Assembly: GCA_003151335.1 (NCBI GenBank)
Contig: PLXE01000108.1
Location: 1 to 64,000, forward strand
DNA: 64,000 bases
Reading direction: 5' to 3'
Source of the DNA: Acidobacteriaceae bacterium
GTDB taxonomy: Bacteria > Acidobacteriota > Terriglobia > Terriglobales > Acidobacteriaceae
This document shows, in pieces, positions 33,193-42,140 of the stretch; the first letter of the stretch is position 1, and each line of letters begins with the position of its first letter. The notes beneath the pieces were generated by a model. The model had not been told where the DNA came from, ran no database searches, and worked only from the letters and a program-made list of their open reading frames with translations. The position numbers and the translations under genes were made by a program.

Positions 33193-34103
33193 ACAAACAC
33201 CCGCTCCAGTTGCGGGCCGCCTACGGAGTTTGTCGTCACATCGCACGCTCCGCTGCCAAGAATTTCTACTACGGCTTCCTGGTCCTGCCTGCTCCCAAGC
33301 GCAATGCCGTTTCGGCCGTGTATGCCTTCATGCGCCAGGCCGACGACATCTCTGACGATCCTTCCATCCCGGCGCAGCAGCGACGCGAGAAGTTGGATGA
33401 GTGGATCAACGCGCTGCGTCGCGTCGTGGCAGGCGAGCCCACCGACGATCCGGTGTTATTTGCCCTGGCGGATTCGCAGAAGCTCTACAAAATCCCCATC
33501 GAGCTGCTGGAAAAGCTGGTGCACGGCACGGCGATGGACGTGCCTCAGCCGGGCGTTGCCCCGAAGCCCGCGCCGGGCGCGGGAACTGCGCAACTCCAGT
33601 ACGACACCTTCGACCAGCTTTACGATTACTGCTATCACGTGGCGTCGGTCGTCGGTTTGATCTGCATTCGCATCTTTGGCTATCGCGACCCGCGCGCCGA
33701 GAAGCTGGCGGAGCAAACCGGGGTCGCGTTTCAGCTCACCAACATCATTCGCGACGTAAAAGAAGACGCCGCCATGGGGCGCGTCTATCTGCCCAGGGAG
33801 GATCTGGCGCGTTTCGGGGTCGAGGCCCGCTCCCTGACGAATGGCACGGCATCCGCGTCGCTGCGCCCGGTGCTGGAGTTCGAAGCCGGGCGCGCACGCG
33901 AATTCTATCGCGCGGCGGACGAACTGCTGCCGCTGGTGGACGAAGACAGCCAGCCAGCTTTGTGGACGCTGGTCGAAATCTATCGGCGGCTGCTGGAGAA
34001 GATCGCAGCCCGCAACTATGACGTCTTCTCGCGGCGGGTCCGGTTGAGCACTGCGGAGAAGCTGGCCGTGCTGGGCAAGGGATTCTGGAAGCGCCTGACA
34101 TGA
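33189..34103 (+). CDS. hpnD: Presqualene diphosphate synthase HpnD
   Basis: Condenses two farnesyl diphosphates to presqualene diphosphate, the first committed step of the HpnCDE squalene route. The 304 residues carry DDISDD (about 49-54) and NIIRDVKEDAAMGRVYLP, the two Mg-binding regions. A short Pro/Ala/Gly-rich insert (PQPGVAPKPAPGAG, about 120-133) interrupts the fold before YDTFDQLYDYCYHVA and is probably a surface loop. The GTG start at 33189 overlaps the hpnC stop, and the stop overlaps the hpnE ATG, so the three genes are translationally coupled. Confidence 0.94.
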   Translation: MNKHPLQLRAAYGVCRHIARSAAKNFYYGFLVLPAPKRNAVSAVYAFMRQADDISDDPSIPAQQRREKLDEWINALRRVVAGEPTDDPVLFALADSQKLYKIPIELLEKLVHGTAMDVPQPGVAPKPAPGAGTAQLQYDTFDQLYDYCYHVASVVGLICIRIFGYRDPRAEKLAEQTGVAFQLTNIIRDVKEDAAMGRVYLPREDLARFGVEARSLTNGTASASLRPVLEFEAGRAREFYRAADELLPLVDEDSQPALWTLVEIYRRLLEKIAARNYDVFSRRVRLSTAEKLAVLGKGFWKRLT

Positions 34104-35494
34104 GCGCCCAGCCAACTTCGCAGCGTTCGACCGTCGCCATTGTTGGCGGAGGACTCGCCGGTCTGGCCGCAGGAAGCGCGCTGGCTGAGGCGGGATATCA
34201 AGTTGAATTGTTCGAGCGGCGCCCCTACCTGGGTGGGCGCGCATCCTCCTATGAGCTGCCCGGCACCGCGGAAGTTGTGGACAACTGCCAGCATGTCCTG
34301 CTCGGCTGTTGCACCAATCTCATCGAGTTTTATCGCCGCCTCGGGGTGGAACAGCAGATCCGCTGGTACGACGAGATCACGTTCGTCCTTCCGGGAGGGC
34401 GCTCTTCGACGCTAAAACCGGGAGCGCTGCCGCCGCCTTTCCATGCTGCGCCGTCGTTCCTCGACTCGTCCGCACTCGATCTCAAAGAGAAGTTGGCCAT
34501 CGCACGCGCGATGATGGCGCTCGTCCCCAGGCTTCCCAAGGATGACGGCGAAAACTTCCTGTCGTGGCTCTTGCGTCACGGCCAGCCGCAACAGGCAATC
34601 GATCGTTTCTGGACGCCGGTGCTGGTCAGCGCCCTCAACGAAGATCTGGATCGGATGTCGGTGCGCTACGCCGCGCAAGTGTTTCGCGAATCATTTCTGA
34701 AGTCGGCCGAAGCCGGACGTATGGGAGTTCCGTCTGTCCCGCTATCGCAGCTTTACGGGACAGCGGCAGAGTACATCGAAGCCCGCGGTGGGAGAGTGCA
34801 CACCCGGGCCGCCGTAGATTCGGTCCGCGGCGATGCCGATGGCGTGCAGCTTTGTGTCGGCGGCGAGGACGTGCGCACCGACTACACGATTCTGGCGACC
34901 CCGTTCAACGGGGTCGAAAAGCTGCTGCCGGATGCTCCGGAACTCGGACCGCTACGCGATCAGTTGCGCAGCCTTACTTCCTCTCCGATCACCGGGATAC
35001 ACCTTTGGTTCGACTGCGAGGTCACGCCCTTGGAACATGCGGTGCTGCTGGAGCGCACCATTCAATGGATGTTCCAGAAGTCGAAGATACTGGCGACCCG
35101 GAGGGATTCGGCGCAGAGTGGCAGCTACCTGGAGCTGGTGGTGAGCGCGTCGAAAACGCTGGTGGAGAAATCGCGAGCTGAGATCATCGAAATGGCCGTC
35201 AGGGAGCTGGGCGAATTTTTTCCGGCTGTGCGCGAGGCCACACTGACGAAAGCGACGGTCATCAAGGAAGTCCACGCGACGTTTTCGCCCGCTCCGGGCA
35301 GCGACGCCTTTCGTTCTTCCCACATCAGTCCGTGGCCCAGGCTCTTCCTCGCGGGAGATTGGACGGCGACAGGATGGCCCTCAACCATGGAAGGCGCCGT
35401 GCGCAGCGGCTACGGTGCTGCGGAAGCGCTCAGCGGCGGGAAGTTTCTGGTGCCCGATTTGCCGGCGAAGGGGTTGATGAGGATGTTTGGATAA
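34100..35494 (+). CDS. hpnE: Hydroxysqualene dehydroxylase HpnE
   Basis: FAD-dependent oxidoreductase of the amine-oxidase/phytoene-desaturase fold that reduces hydroxysqualene to squalene. The 464 residues begin with the FAD-binding VAIVGGGLAGLAAGSALAEAG (about 12-32) and FERRPYLGGRASS, and end with FLAGDWTATGWPSTMEGAV, the second FAD contact. The ATG at 34100 overlaps the hpnD stop (ATGA). It is the last gene of the hopanoid unit; the gap to the next gene is 83 bp. Confidence 0.94.
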   Translation: MSAQPTSQRSTVAIVGGGLAGLAAGSALAEAGYQVELFERRPYLGGRASSYELPGTAEVVDNCQHVLLGCCTNLIEFYRRLGVEQQIRWYDEITFVLPGGRSSTLKPGALPPPFHAAPSFLDSSALDLKEKLAIARAMMALVPRLPKDDGENFLSWLLRHGQPQQAIDRFWTPVLVSALNEDLDRMSVRYAAQVFRESFLKSAEAGRMGVPSVPLSQLYGTAAEYIEARGGRVHTRAAVDSVRGDADGVQLCVGGEDVRTDYTILATPFNGVEKLLPDAPELGPLRDQLRSLTSSPITGIHLWFDCEVTPLEHAVLLERTIQWMFQKSKILATRRDSAQSGSYLELVVSASKTLVEKSRAEIIEMAVRELGEFFPAVREATLTKATVIKEVHATFSPAPGSDAFRSSHISPWPRLFLAGDWTATGWPSTMEGAVRSGYGAAEALSGGKFLVPDLPAKGLMRMFG

Positions 35495-35577
35495 TGGGAG
35501 GCCTCGGGCAGTGTCCTTCAGGCTTGCTTAAGCAATCGGCTGGTATCCTCGAGGTCAGTGGTAGTTAAAGGAGAAGT

Positions 35578-36048
35578 ATGCGAATCCGAATCGCCGTTGC
35601 AACCGCATTATTGTTGGTCAGCGCGACAGTTGTTGCCAGCGCTCAAGATCACGAGAAAAAGATCAGGAAGTCGGAACTCCCACCGGCCGTCCTGAAAACC
35701 GTTGACGAGCAGAGTAAGGGAGCGACTGTTCGCGGCTTTTCACAAGAGCGTGAAGGTGGCAAGACCTACTACGAAGCCGAGATGAAGGTAAATGGGCACA
35801 CTAAGGATGTGCTCGTGGACGCCAACGGAAAGGTCGTCGAGGTTGAGGAAGACGTAAATCTGGCGGCGCTTCCGCAACCGGTAAGAAGTGCGCTGCAAGA
35901 GAAAGCTGGGACGGGGACGATCCGCAAGGTCGAATCGATTACCAAGGAGAACAAGTTGGTGGCTTATGAAGCCCAAGTCGTGACGGCTGGTAAAAAATCC
36001 GAGATACAGGTCGGTCCCGGTGGCGAGCAGCTAGAGCACGCAGAGTAA
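35578..36048 (+). CDS. Exported PepSY-like protein
   Basis: A periplasmic protein of 156 residues with a signal peptide (MRIRIAVATALLLVSATVVASAQ). The mature part has two similar halves, each with the form ALPxxVxxxL/TVxEQ followed by ExExGKxxYEAE and a strand ending in VDANGKVVEVEE, as in PepSY-like putative beta-lactamase-inhibitor domains. The role is unknown; such proteins may bind peptides or regulate proteases. AAGGAG lies five bases before the ATG. It follows hpnE and converges on the M13 peptidase gene. Confidence 0.8.
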   Translation: MRIRIAVATALLLVSATVVASAQDHEKKIRKSELPPAVLKTVDEQSKGATVRGFSQEREGGKTYYEAEMKVNGHTKDVLVDANGKVVEVEEDVNLAALPQPVRSALQEKAGTGTIRKVESITKENKLVAYEAQVVTAGKKSEIQVGPGGEQLEHAE

Positions 36049-36075
36049 CAAAATAGCTTGATGGAGAGATAAAAG

Positions 36076-36186
36076 CAGGTTCCTCCGCTCGCGCTGAAGC
36101 CGCTCGGTCGGGATGACAATCCATAGAGGGAAACGCGGCGCCGCTCGATTTTCCGCTAGCACCAGCTGAAGGTGCGCCCCTTCACT
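36076..36186. repeat. Two repeat types between convergent genes
   Basis: One part (36076-36120) reads GCAGGTTCCTC to CGGTCGGGATGACAAT, of the GGGATGACAA family. The other (about 36160-36186) ends in GAAGGTGCGCCCCTTCA, like the element at 3245-3270. Together they fill the gap between the PepSY-like gene and the M13 peptidase. Confidence 0.5.
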
Positions 36187-38284
36187 ACCACACCTTGCAC
36201 ACTTTGTCCGCGGGCTTCACCATCGCCTGGCCGGCCTTGCACGAAAACGCCGTGCCGAACTCCGGCACATTCACCACTACGCCGTTGATGCGGTATTTCG
36301 CGGGAGAGTGCGGATCGGTGATGGCCCGCGCCCGCAGGTCTTCGGGCCGATCGTTGGCGCAGGCCCATTGCGCAAAGCCCACAAAGAACCGCTGGTCCGG
36401 AGTCAAGCCGTCGCGGCTCGTCAGTTGCTTGCCCTTGTCTGCATCTTTCCAGGCGATGTAAGCCAGAATGGTACCGCCCAGGTCGGCCACATCCTCGCCT
36501 TCCGTCAGCTTGGAATTGATGCGGATGTCGTCCACCACAACGTACTTCGCATACTGGTCCACCACGCAGTCGGCGTGCTTGACGAACTGCGCGGCGTCCT
36601 GCGTGGTCCACCAATCCTTCAGATTGCCCTTGGCGTCGAACTGGCGGCCTTCGTCGTCGAAGCCATGGGTCAGCTCATGTCCAATGGTCGAGCCGGTGTT
36701 GCCGTAGTTGGGAGCATCGTCCAGCTTGGCGTCGTAGAGCGGCGGTTGCAGCACGCCGGCGGGGAAGTTGATGTCGTTCATCTGCGGATTGAAGTAGGCG
36801 TTCACCGTGGGTGGGGACATGTCCCACTCCGCGCGGTCCACGGGCTTGCCCACTTTGTTGAACTCGCGATGGTTCTCGAATTCTTCGGCCCGCTCGGCGT
36901 TGCCATAGAAATCATCGCGCGCGATCACGACCGAGCTATAGTCGCGCCACTTATCGGGATAGCCGATCTTGTTGCGAATGGCATGCAGCTTGTTCAGCGC
37001 CTGCTGCTTGGTCTGCGGGCTCATCCAATCCAATTGCTGGATGCGCAAGGCCATGGCATCTTCAATTTCCTTCGTCATATCAAGCGTTGCGGCCTTCAGC
37101 TCGGGCGGAAACGTCTTGCGCACGTAGGCTTGTCCCAACGCCTCGCCCAGTTGCCGATCCACATACTGCACGCAACGCTTCCAGCGGGGCTGCAGTTCCT
37201 TGGCCCCGCGCAGGTATTGGCGATAGAAGGCGAAGTTTTCGTTGACGAAAGCCGAAGACAGAAATGGCGAACGCGAATTCGCCACGTGGAAGCGCAGATA
37301 GCTCTTCCAGTCCGCCAGTGACGTGGAAGTCAGATCAGCATTGAGCTGCTTCAAAAATGCCGGCGACTCCACATTCAGAATTTCGAACGGGGGGACCTGC
37401 GCGGCAGAAAAATACAGGCTCCAATCGAAGTTCGGCGCCAGCACGTTCAGTTCGGCCGCCTTCATCTTGTGCTTCACTTTGTAAGGATCGCGCCGGTCAA
37501 CCCGGGTCAGCGATGCTTTCGCCAGGCTGGTCTCGATGCGCATGACGGTGTCGGCCTCTTTTTTCGCGGTGGCCGGCGAGTCGCCGAGCAGCTCGAACAT
37601 CTTCTGCACGTGCAGCAGATAGCGCGCGCGAATTTCTTTCGACTTGGCATCGTCCTTGGTGTAGTAATCGCGGTCGGGAAGGCCCAGGCCGCCTTGCCCA
37701 ACGCCAACAATCATGGCGTCGGAGTCATCGGGGTCCTGTTGCGAGCCGCTGTCGAAAAGCAGCGAATCGCCAGCCAGATGCAGGCGCGCCACCACCGGCG
37801 CCAGCTCGTGAACGCTCTTGACCGCCTGCACCTGGTCGAGCGCCGACTGCATGGGTTTGGCGCCAAGTTTTTCCACCGCGGATTCGTCCATACAGGCCGC
37901 GTAGTAATCGCCAATCTTTCGGGTAACGGCATCGCTGTCCTTGGCCGTGGCTGCTTGTTCGAGGATGCCCCGCAAATAATTGAGATTATCTTCGTACAGC
38001 TTCGAATAAACGTCCCAGCGCACCTGGTCGGCGGGAATGGGATTCTTCTGCTGCCAGCCACCGCAGGAGTACTGGTAGAAGTCCACGCACGGGTCCGCCG
38101 ATCGGTCCATGGCGGAAACGTCGAGGCTGGGGATGTAGGGCAAGGTGGGCTCAACTGGAGCTTGGGCCGCATTGGGTGCATTGCCGGGATTGGTTCCCGC
38201 CGGGGCGGTCTGTGCTGAGGTTTGCTGAGCGAATATGGTTACGGCGACAAAACAGAGTGAAAGCAGGAAAATCTTGCAGCTCAC
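36185..38284 (-). CDS. M13 family metallopeptidase, exported
   Basis: Neprilysin-like zinc peptidase, 699 residues, secreted (hydrophobic signal SCKIFLLSLCFVAVTIFA). The zinc motif HELTH with the following GFDDEGRQFD is clear, NAYFNPQMNDINFPAG is the substrate-binding stretch, and EGEDVADLGG supplies the third zinc ligand. The GTG at 38284 has CGGAGG seven bases before it and is preferred to an in-frame TTG at 38308. Family members cut short peptides outside the cytoplasm. The C-terminal CKVW end is typical of M13 enzymes. Confidence 0.95.
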   Translation of the reverse strand: MSCKIFLLSLCFVAVTIFAQQTSAQTAPAGTNPGNAPNAAQAPVEPTLPYIPSLDVSAMDRSADPCVDFYQYSCGGWQQKNPIPADQVRWDVYSKLYEDNLNYLRGILEQAATAKDSDAVTRKIGDYYAACMDESAVEKLGAKPMQSALDQVQAVKSVHELAPVVARLHLAGDSLLFDSGSQQDPDDSDAMIVGVGQGGLGLPDRDYYTKDDAKSKEIRARYLLHVQKMFELLGDSPATAKKEADTVMRIETSLAKASLTRVDRRDPYKVKHKMKAAELNVLAPNFDWSLYFSAAQVPPFEILNVESPAFLKQLNADLTSTSLADWKSYLRFHVANSRSPFLSSAFVNENFAFYRQYLRGAKELQPRWKRCVQYVDRQLGEALGQAYVRKTFPPELKAATLDMTKEIEDAMALRIQQLDWMSPQTKQQALNKLHAIRNKIGYPDKWRDYSSVVIARDDFYGNAERAEEFENHREFNKVGKPVDRAEWDMSPPTVNAYFNPQMNDINFPAGVLQPPLYDAKLDDAPNYGNTGSTIGHELTHGFDDEGRQFDAKGNLKDWWTTQDAAQFVKHADCVVDQYAKYVVVDDIRINSKLTEGEDVADLGGTILAYIAWKDADKGKQLTSRDGLTPDQRFFVGFAQWACANDRPEDLRARAITDPHSPAKYRINGVVVNVPEFGTAFSCKAGQAMVKPADKVCKVW

Positions 38285-38636
38285 GGCTGGCCTCCGAAGA
38301 AAGGGCAAGGATAGCAGAGCGGTTGGCGAGCGGCCATTCCCACTTTGGCCCTCGGAAGATCTCCTGACCCTCTTTTTAGCGAAGAGTTCGCCGCTTTCCG
38401 GTGTCCTGTGAGAAAATCAACTCACATTTGGGTGCGCGACGTTGGCGTGCTCAGGTCAAAAAGAGCTTGCATTTAAGCACAGGTGAATTACCCTGCTTGA
38501 TAAGCGGGGCCTCTTCCGTTGCTCCGCCCACAGTGTCGTGTTGCACGATGCTGTCAGGCTGCGCCGCCAGAAAGTCGGCGGGTCTCTCGGGAGTGGCGTC
38601 CACAGAACCAGCTTTCAGAATACGTTGAGGAGTTGC
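38285..38636. other. Intergenic region between divergent genes
   Basis: No gene is recognisable here. TGTGAG-N8-CTCACA at 38407-38426 is a short palindrome that could bind a dimeric regulator of either gene. The rest shows no repeat that I can identify. Confidence 0.45.
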
Positions 38637-40781
38637 ATGAAAGGGTTTAAGCCTCTTGCGTTTCTCGCCTTGTCACTCTACTTGGGTGTACTGACGGCAT
38701 GTGCCGGTCACGCGCCAGCCAGCGGCCCAGGGGCGTTGCTCATCGCTAATAAGACTGTGCCCGATGGGGTAGTGCTGTCTTTTTACACTGTCACCATGGG
38801 CACCATTGGAGGGCAAGGGCCGTTCGGCTGGCAGCTCGACTCCGGGACCCTGCCCCCGGGTTTGAGCCTGAGCCCGCAAGGCGTGATCAGCGGCACGCCG
38901 CCGATCACCGATCTGAATTCCGACGGGACCGCCAAAAAGTACAGCTTCGTGCTCAAGGTGACGGACTCACAGATGCCGACCTCGGCCTTTGAGAAGGGGA
39001 GCTTCTCCATCACCATCAATCCGCTTCCCCTGGTCACCACGACCTCGCTTCCGAATGGGACCATCGGCTTGAACTACAGTGCCACTTTGACGAACTCGGG
39101 TGGGCTGGCTCCCTTTACATGGACCATCACTACCGGGACTCTGCCTGCGGGATTGAGCCTGAACGCAAGCAGCGGGGCGATCTTTGGAACGCCTACCGGG
39201 CCTGCCGGAGCTTTCCCGATTACGGTGCAGGTGACCGATGCCGACTCCAATACGGCCAGCGCCAACCTTACCCTCACAATTGTGGGAAGACTACAGGGAA
39301 ACTTTGCCTTCTCGTTTAACGGCTTTGATAATGGGCAACCGTTCTACACCGCGGCCAGCTTCGTCGGCCTTGCAGACGGAACCCTCAGCGGCTTCCTCGA
39401 TCAGAACGGTCTGGCGACGGGGGACGTTTTCACCAAAGCACCCTTGACTGGGACCTACAGCATCGGCAGCAACGGTCAGGGTACCATGACCTTGACCTTC
39501 GGGGGCACTACCTACAACTACGACTTGGCCCCGGCGATGACTGGGGACCTAAGATTCATCCTGGCCGATTCCACCCATCCGCAAGTTTACGGTTCGGGCG
39601 TCATCAAGGCACAGACCCTCCCGACGCTGGGGATATCGCAGCTGAAGGGTAATTATGCCATGGGTTTCTTCGGAGTCGATCCTGGAGGCAATCGTTCTGC
39701 GGGCGCCGGTGCTTTCGCGGCGGATGTCTCCGGAAACCTGACGAGCGGAATCGAAGACACCAACGACAACGGGACCGTGGCTAGCCAAGTAGCCTTCACT
39801 GGCTTGTGGGTGGCAGATGCGGACTTCGCCACAACCGGGCGTGGAACGATCACCCTGAACGTGGGCACAAACGTTCTCGACTATGCTTTCTATGTTGTGA
39901 ACCCGAAGAATGAATTGATCGCGGTGCAGACGGATGCAGTCTCCGGTGGCGCTTCATTGAGCTTGGCCTCGCTGCTTCAGCCACTACTCAACGTCACCGG
40001 GGGCGGCTTCAGCGACGCCTCGTTGAATGGTTCCACCGTGATGGAACTTAACGGGATGTCCTCCGCCGGACCCGACGTACAGCTCGGCGTGGGTCAGTTC
40101 GACGGCACGGGCAACATTACCCTCTTTCAGACGGACGAGAACAAAGCTGGGACGGTAACCCGAAATACCCTCACCGGCACTTACAACGTACCCACCAACG
40201 GACGGGTTACCGTTGCCGGTCTGGGCACCGGCCCTCAGCCGGTTTTCTACCTGGCGGACGCGAACCGGGGTTTCTTCATTGGGACCGACAGCTCCGTCAC
40301 GCAGGGATCGTTCGAGCCGCAAACGGGTGGAACGGACAGCACCCCGCCAGGATTCAGCCTCCCACAGTTCTTGTTAAGCTATGCGGGAGGCACGATCCAG
40401 CCGGTGTCAACCAACGTGACCAACGAGGTTGATTTCACGGTCATCCCCGCACCCGGCGGCACCCTTGTGGTTACCTATGACACCAGTGGACCCGCTGGGC
40501 CGCAGATGAATCAGAGTGTGTCGCTGCCCTACGTGCTGGATCCCAACAATGGCGCCACTACGGGAGCAATCTTCCTACAGCCGCCGACCGGAAGTCCGGT
40601 TCCCTCGAACCCTTGCTCGTGCGACGAGATCGTCTACCTGGTCGATGTCCCCGCCACAGGGGGTACCGGGCCTGTAGACCGGACGAACAACAAGTGGGTA
40701 TCGATCAATCTCGCCACTCCTGCAACCGGCGCAGCCGATCCGAATCCGCGATTGACGGTCGTGCAGAGTACAACTAAATAG
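38637..40781 (+). CDS. Large lipoprotein with putative Ig-like domains
   Basis: A 714-residue surface protein. The N-terminus is a lipoprotein signal with lipobox LTAC (MKGFKPLAFLALSLYLGVLTAC). Two He_PIG-type Ig-like repeats follow, seen as GTLPPGLSLSPQGVISGTPP and GTLPAGLSLNASSGAIFGTP, spanning about residues 25-200. The remainder is a series of beta-rich segments (GTYSIGSNGQGTMTL, GTYNVPTNGRVTVAGLG) rich in Gly, Thr and Asn. It has no enzyme motif and may be a scaffold or adhesin. GAGGAG precedes the ATG, and a strong terminator follows at 40793-40823. Confidence 0.85.
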   Translation: MKGFKPLAFLALSLYLGVLTACAGHAPASGPGALLIANKTVPDGVVLSFYTVTMGTIGGQGPFGWQLDSGTLPPGLSLSPQGVISGTPPITDLNSDGTAKKYSFVLKVTDSQMPTSAFEKGSFSITINPLPLVTTTSLPNGTIGLNYSATLTNSGGLAPFTWTITTGTLPAGLSLNASSGAIFGTPTGPAGAFPITVQVTDADSNTASANLTLTIVGRLQGNFAFSFNGFDNGQPFYTAASFVGLADGTLSGFLDQNGLATGDVFTKAPLTGTYSIGSNGQGTMTLTFGGTTYNYDLAPAMTGDLRFILADSTHPQVYGSGVIKAQTLPTLGISQLKGNYAMGFFGVDPGGNRSAGAGAFAADVSGNLTSGIEDTNDNGTVASQVAFTGLWVADADFATTGRGTITLNVGTNVLDYAFYVVNPKNELIAVQTDAVSGGASLSLASLLQPLLNVTGGGFSDASLNGSTVMELNGMSSAGPDVQLGVGQFDGTGNITLFQTDENKAGTVTRNTLTGTYNVPTNGRVTVAGLGTGPQPVFYLADANRGFFIGTDSSVTQGSFEPQTGGTDSTPPGFSLPQFLLSYAGGTIQPVSTNVTNEVDFTVIPAPGGTLVVTYDTSGPAGPQMNQSVSLPYVLDPNNGATTGAIFLQPPTGSPVPSNPCSCDEIVYLVDVPATGGTGPVDRTNNKWVSINLATPATGAADPNPRLTVVQSTTK

Positions 40782-40792
40782 CCAAGTGATGG

Positions 40793-40823
40793 GCCGGCGC
40801 CGCAACAGCGCCGGCATATTTTT
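40793..40823 (+). terminator. Intrinsic terminator
   Basis: Stem GCCGGCGC / GCGCCGGC with a 7-nt loop is followed by ATATTTTT. It lies 12 bp after the lipoprotein gene stop. Confidence 0.85.
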
Positions 40824-40970
40824 GCCCGCGCTTGCGGAAACCAAGTTCCCCACGGGTCCTTAATCTTGGTCTGGAGCGGAGGCGCCTCGCCACCAAGGTA
40901 GTTTCTGCCAAAAAGATTTATAAGCCTAAGCTCCGCCGCTAGTGTCTGGTTCCCAACACAACGGGTTTTG

Positions 40971-41001
40971 CCTGGCACAATGCCAGGGTTTCGTGTATGA
41001 T
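40971..41001 (+). promoter_or_regulatory. Candidate promoter and palindrome of the cold-shock gene
   Basis: CCTGGCA-CAA-TGCCAGG (40971-40987) is a perfect 7-bp palindrome. TATGAT at 40996-41001 can act as a -10 box, with CTGGCA at 40972-40977 as a -35 box 18 bp away. Transcription from here gives a leader of about 115 nt, the long 5' UTR usual for cold-shock mRNAs. Confidence 0.4.
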
Positions 41002-41123
41002 GACATTGCGTATGTACGAGCGGCGCGTCTAGCAGCCATCCCTCCTCTCAGTTGAGCGATTTCTGCCTGCAACTTTCCGATCCTTCAGCGCAACATCAAC
41101 AACAAGGATATACAAAGAAACAA

Positions 41124-41324
41124 ATGGAACAAGGAACAGTTAAGTGGTTTAACGATGCCAAGGGTTTTGGTTTTATTTCACGTCAGAATGGCGAAGATGT
41201 ATTCGTCCACTTCTCGGCCATCCAGTCGAACGGTTTCCGTTCGCTGCAGGAAGGTCAGGCTGTCAGCTTCGACGTGAAGCGTGGAGCTAAGGGTTGGCAG
41301 GCTGAAAACGTTCAGGTCCTGTAA
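41124..41324 (+). CDS. Cold-shock protein (CspA family)
   Basis: A 66-residue single-strand nucleic-acid-binding protein. The two RNA-binding motifs are seen as KGFGFI and DVFVHF within [18 protein letters not shown] and [10 protein letters not shown]. It probably acts as an RNA chaperone in the cytoplasm. The ATG at 41124 is preferred because it gives the standard [10 protein letters not shown] opening. It has a long untranslated leader and a strong terminator after it, so it is likely a single-gene unit with temperature- or stress-dependent expression. Confidence 0.95.
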   Translation: MEQGTVKWFNDAKGFGFISRQNGEDVFVHFSAIQSNGFRSLQEGQAVSFDVKRGAKGWQAENVQVL

Positions 41325-41338
41325 ACGAAACGACGACA

Positions 41339-41369
41339 GAAGGGCGGCAGTTGCTGCCCTTCCGTTTTT
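41339..41369 (+). terminator. Intrinsic terminator of the cold-shock gene
   Basis: GAAGGGCGGCAGTTGCTGCCCTTC forms a stem of about eight pairs, followed by CGTTTTT. It begins 14 bases after the stop. Confidence 0.85.
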
Positions 41370-41475
41370 GAGCGGCTAGGAGTCAGCGAGTCTTTAATCG
41401 CAAACACCCCAACCGGCGTCCGCCCGTGCGATCGATGTTCGATCCAGCAAGCGGCATACTAAAAGTGAGGATCCA

Positions 41476-41847
41476 ATGAAGAACATCTACGTGGGGAATT
41501 TAACTTTCGACGCGACTGAAGACCAGGTGCGCGGGTTGTTCGAAGCCTATGGCCCAGTCGACAAGGTCAGCATTGTTACGGACCGCGATACCGGGCAACC
41601 GCGCGGCTTCGCCTTCGTCGAAATGGCCGACGACGAGTCCGCCGGCAAGGCGATGGAAGCCCTGAACGGCACCAATCTCGGAGGCCGCAATTTGACCGTG
41701 AACGAAGCGCGTCCCAAGACCGATCGTCCGCGGGGCGGTGGCGGAGGCCGTGGCGGCTTTGGCGGCGGCGGCGGACGCGGCGGCGGTGGTGGTGGCCGTG
41801 GGCGCTCGGGCGGCGGCGGCGGTGGCGGCGGCGGCTGGGGACGCTAG
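41476..41847 (+). CDS. RNA-binding protein with RRM domain and glycine-rich tail
   Basis: The 123-residue protein has one RRM: RNP2 is IYVGNL (4-9) and RNP1 is RGFAFVEM (43-50). From residue 86 to the end it is almost entirely Gly and Arg (an RGG-like tail), as in the glycine-rich RNA-binding proteins of cyanobacteria and plants. It likely binds mRNA and may be cold- or stress-responsive, fitting its place beside the cold-shock gene; the two have separate terminators. GAGGAT lies five bases before the ATG. Confidence 0.94.
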   Translation: MKNIYVGNLTFDATEDQVRGLFEAYGPVDKVSIVTDRDTGQPRGFAFVEMADDESAGKAMEALNGTNLGGRNLTVNEARPKTDRPRGGGGGRGGFGGGGGRGGGGGGRGRSGGGGGGGGGWGR

Positions 41848-41907
41848 TACTCGGACTCGCCTGTCCGCTGATCGGCTGACGCTGGAACTGTGCAAATTTC
41901 ACAATCG

Positions 41908-41950
41908 TGCCGGAGCTTGCCCTGTTGGGTAGCTCCGGCATTGTTTTGTT
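41908..41950 (+). terminator. Intrinsic terminator of the RRM gene
   Basis: Stem TGCCGGAGCT / AGCTCCGGCA with a 13-nt loop is followed by TTGTTTTGTT. Confidence 0.9.
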
Positions 41951-41982
41951 AACAACTCGCCGGAAAGACGCGGGAGAGCGGA

Positions 41983-42078
41983 TTACTTTGCCGGCAGAAA
42001 CTCTACCTTGATGGCCGCCCCAGCGCTCTTGAAATCATAGTCGGCAGTCACCAGCGTGACATTCTGTCGGCCGGCCAG
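41983..42078 (-). pseudogene. C-terminal remnant of a PIN-domain (VapC-like) toxin
   Basis: Read on the minus strand, 31 codons end in the sequence LVTADYDFKSAGAAIKVEF followed by LPAK and a stop. The TADxDF box and the final VEFLP strand are what PIN-domain toxins have at their C-terminus, including an acidic active-site residue. A stop lies directly upstream and no start codon is present. The N-terminal two-thirds of the toxin and any antitoxin are missing, so this is a relic. Confidence 0.6.
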
Positions 42079-42140
42079 TTAAGCGCCTGCCGGGCTGCTC
42101 CCCTCTGGTACCCGGTAGCGGCACTCACGGGCCTGATGAC

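Noticed and set aside
38427-38560. Possible c-di-GMP riboswitch before the lipoprotein gene
   Set aside because: The sequence has neither the conserved GEMM core nor a convincing three-way stem.
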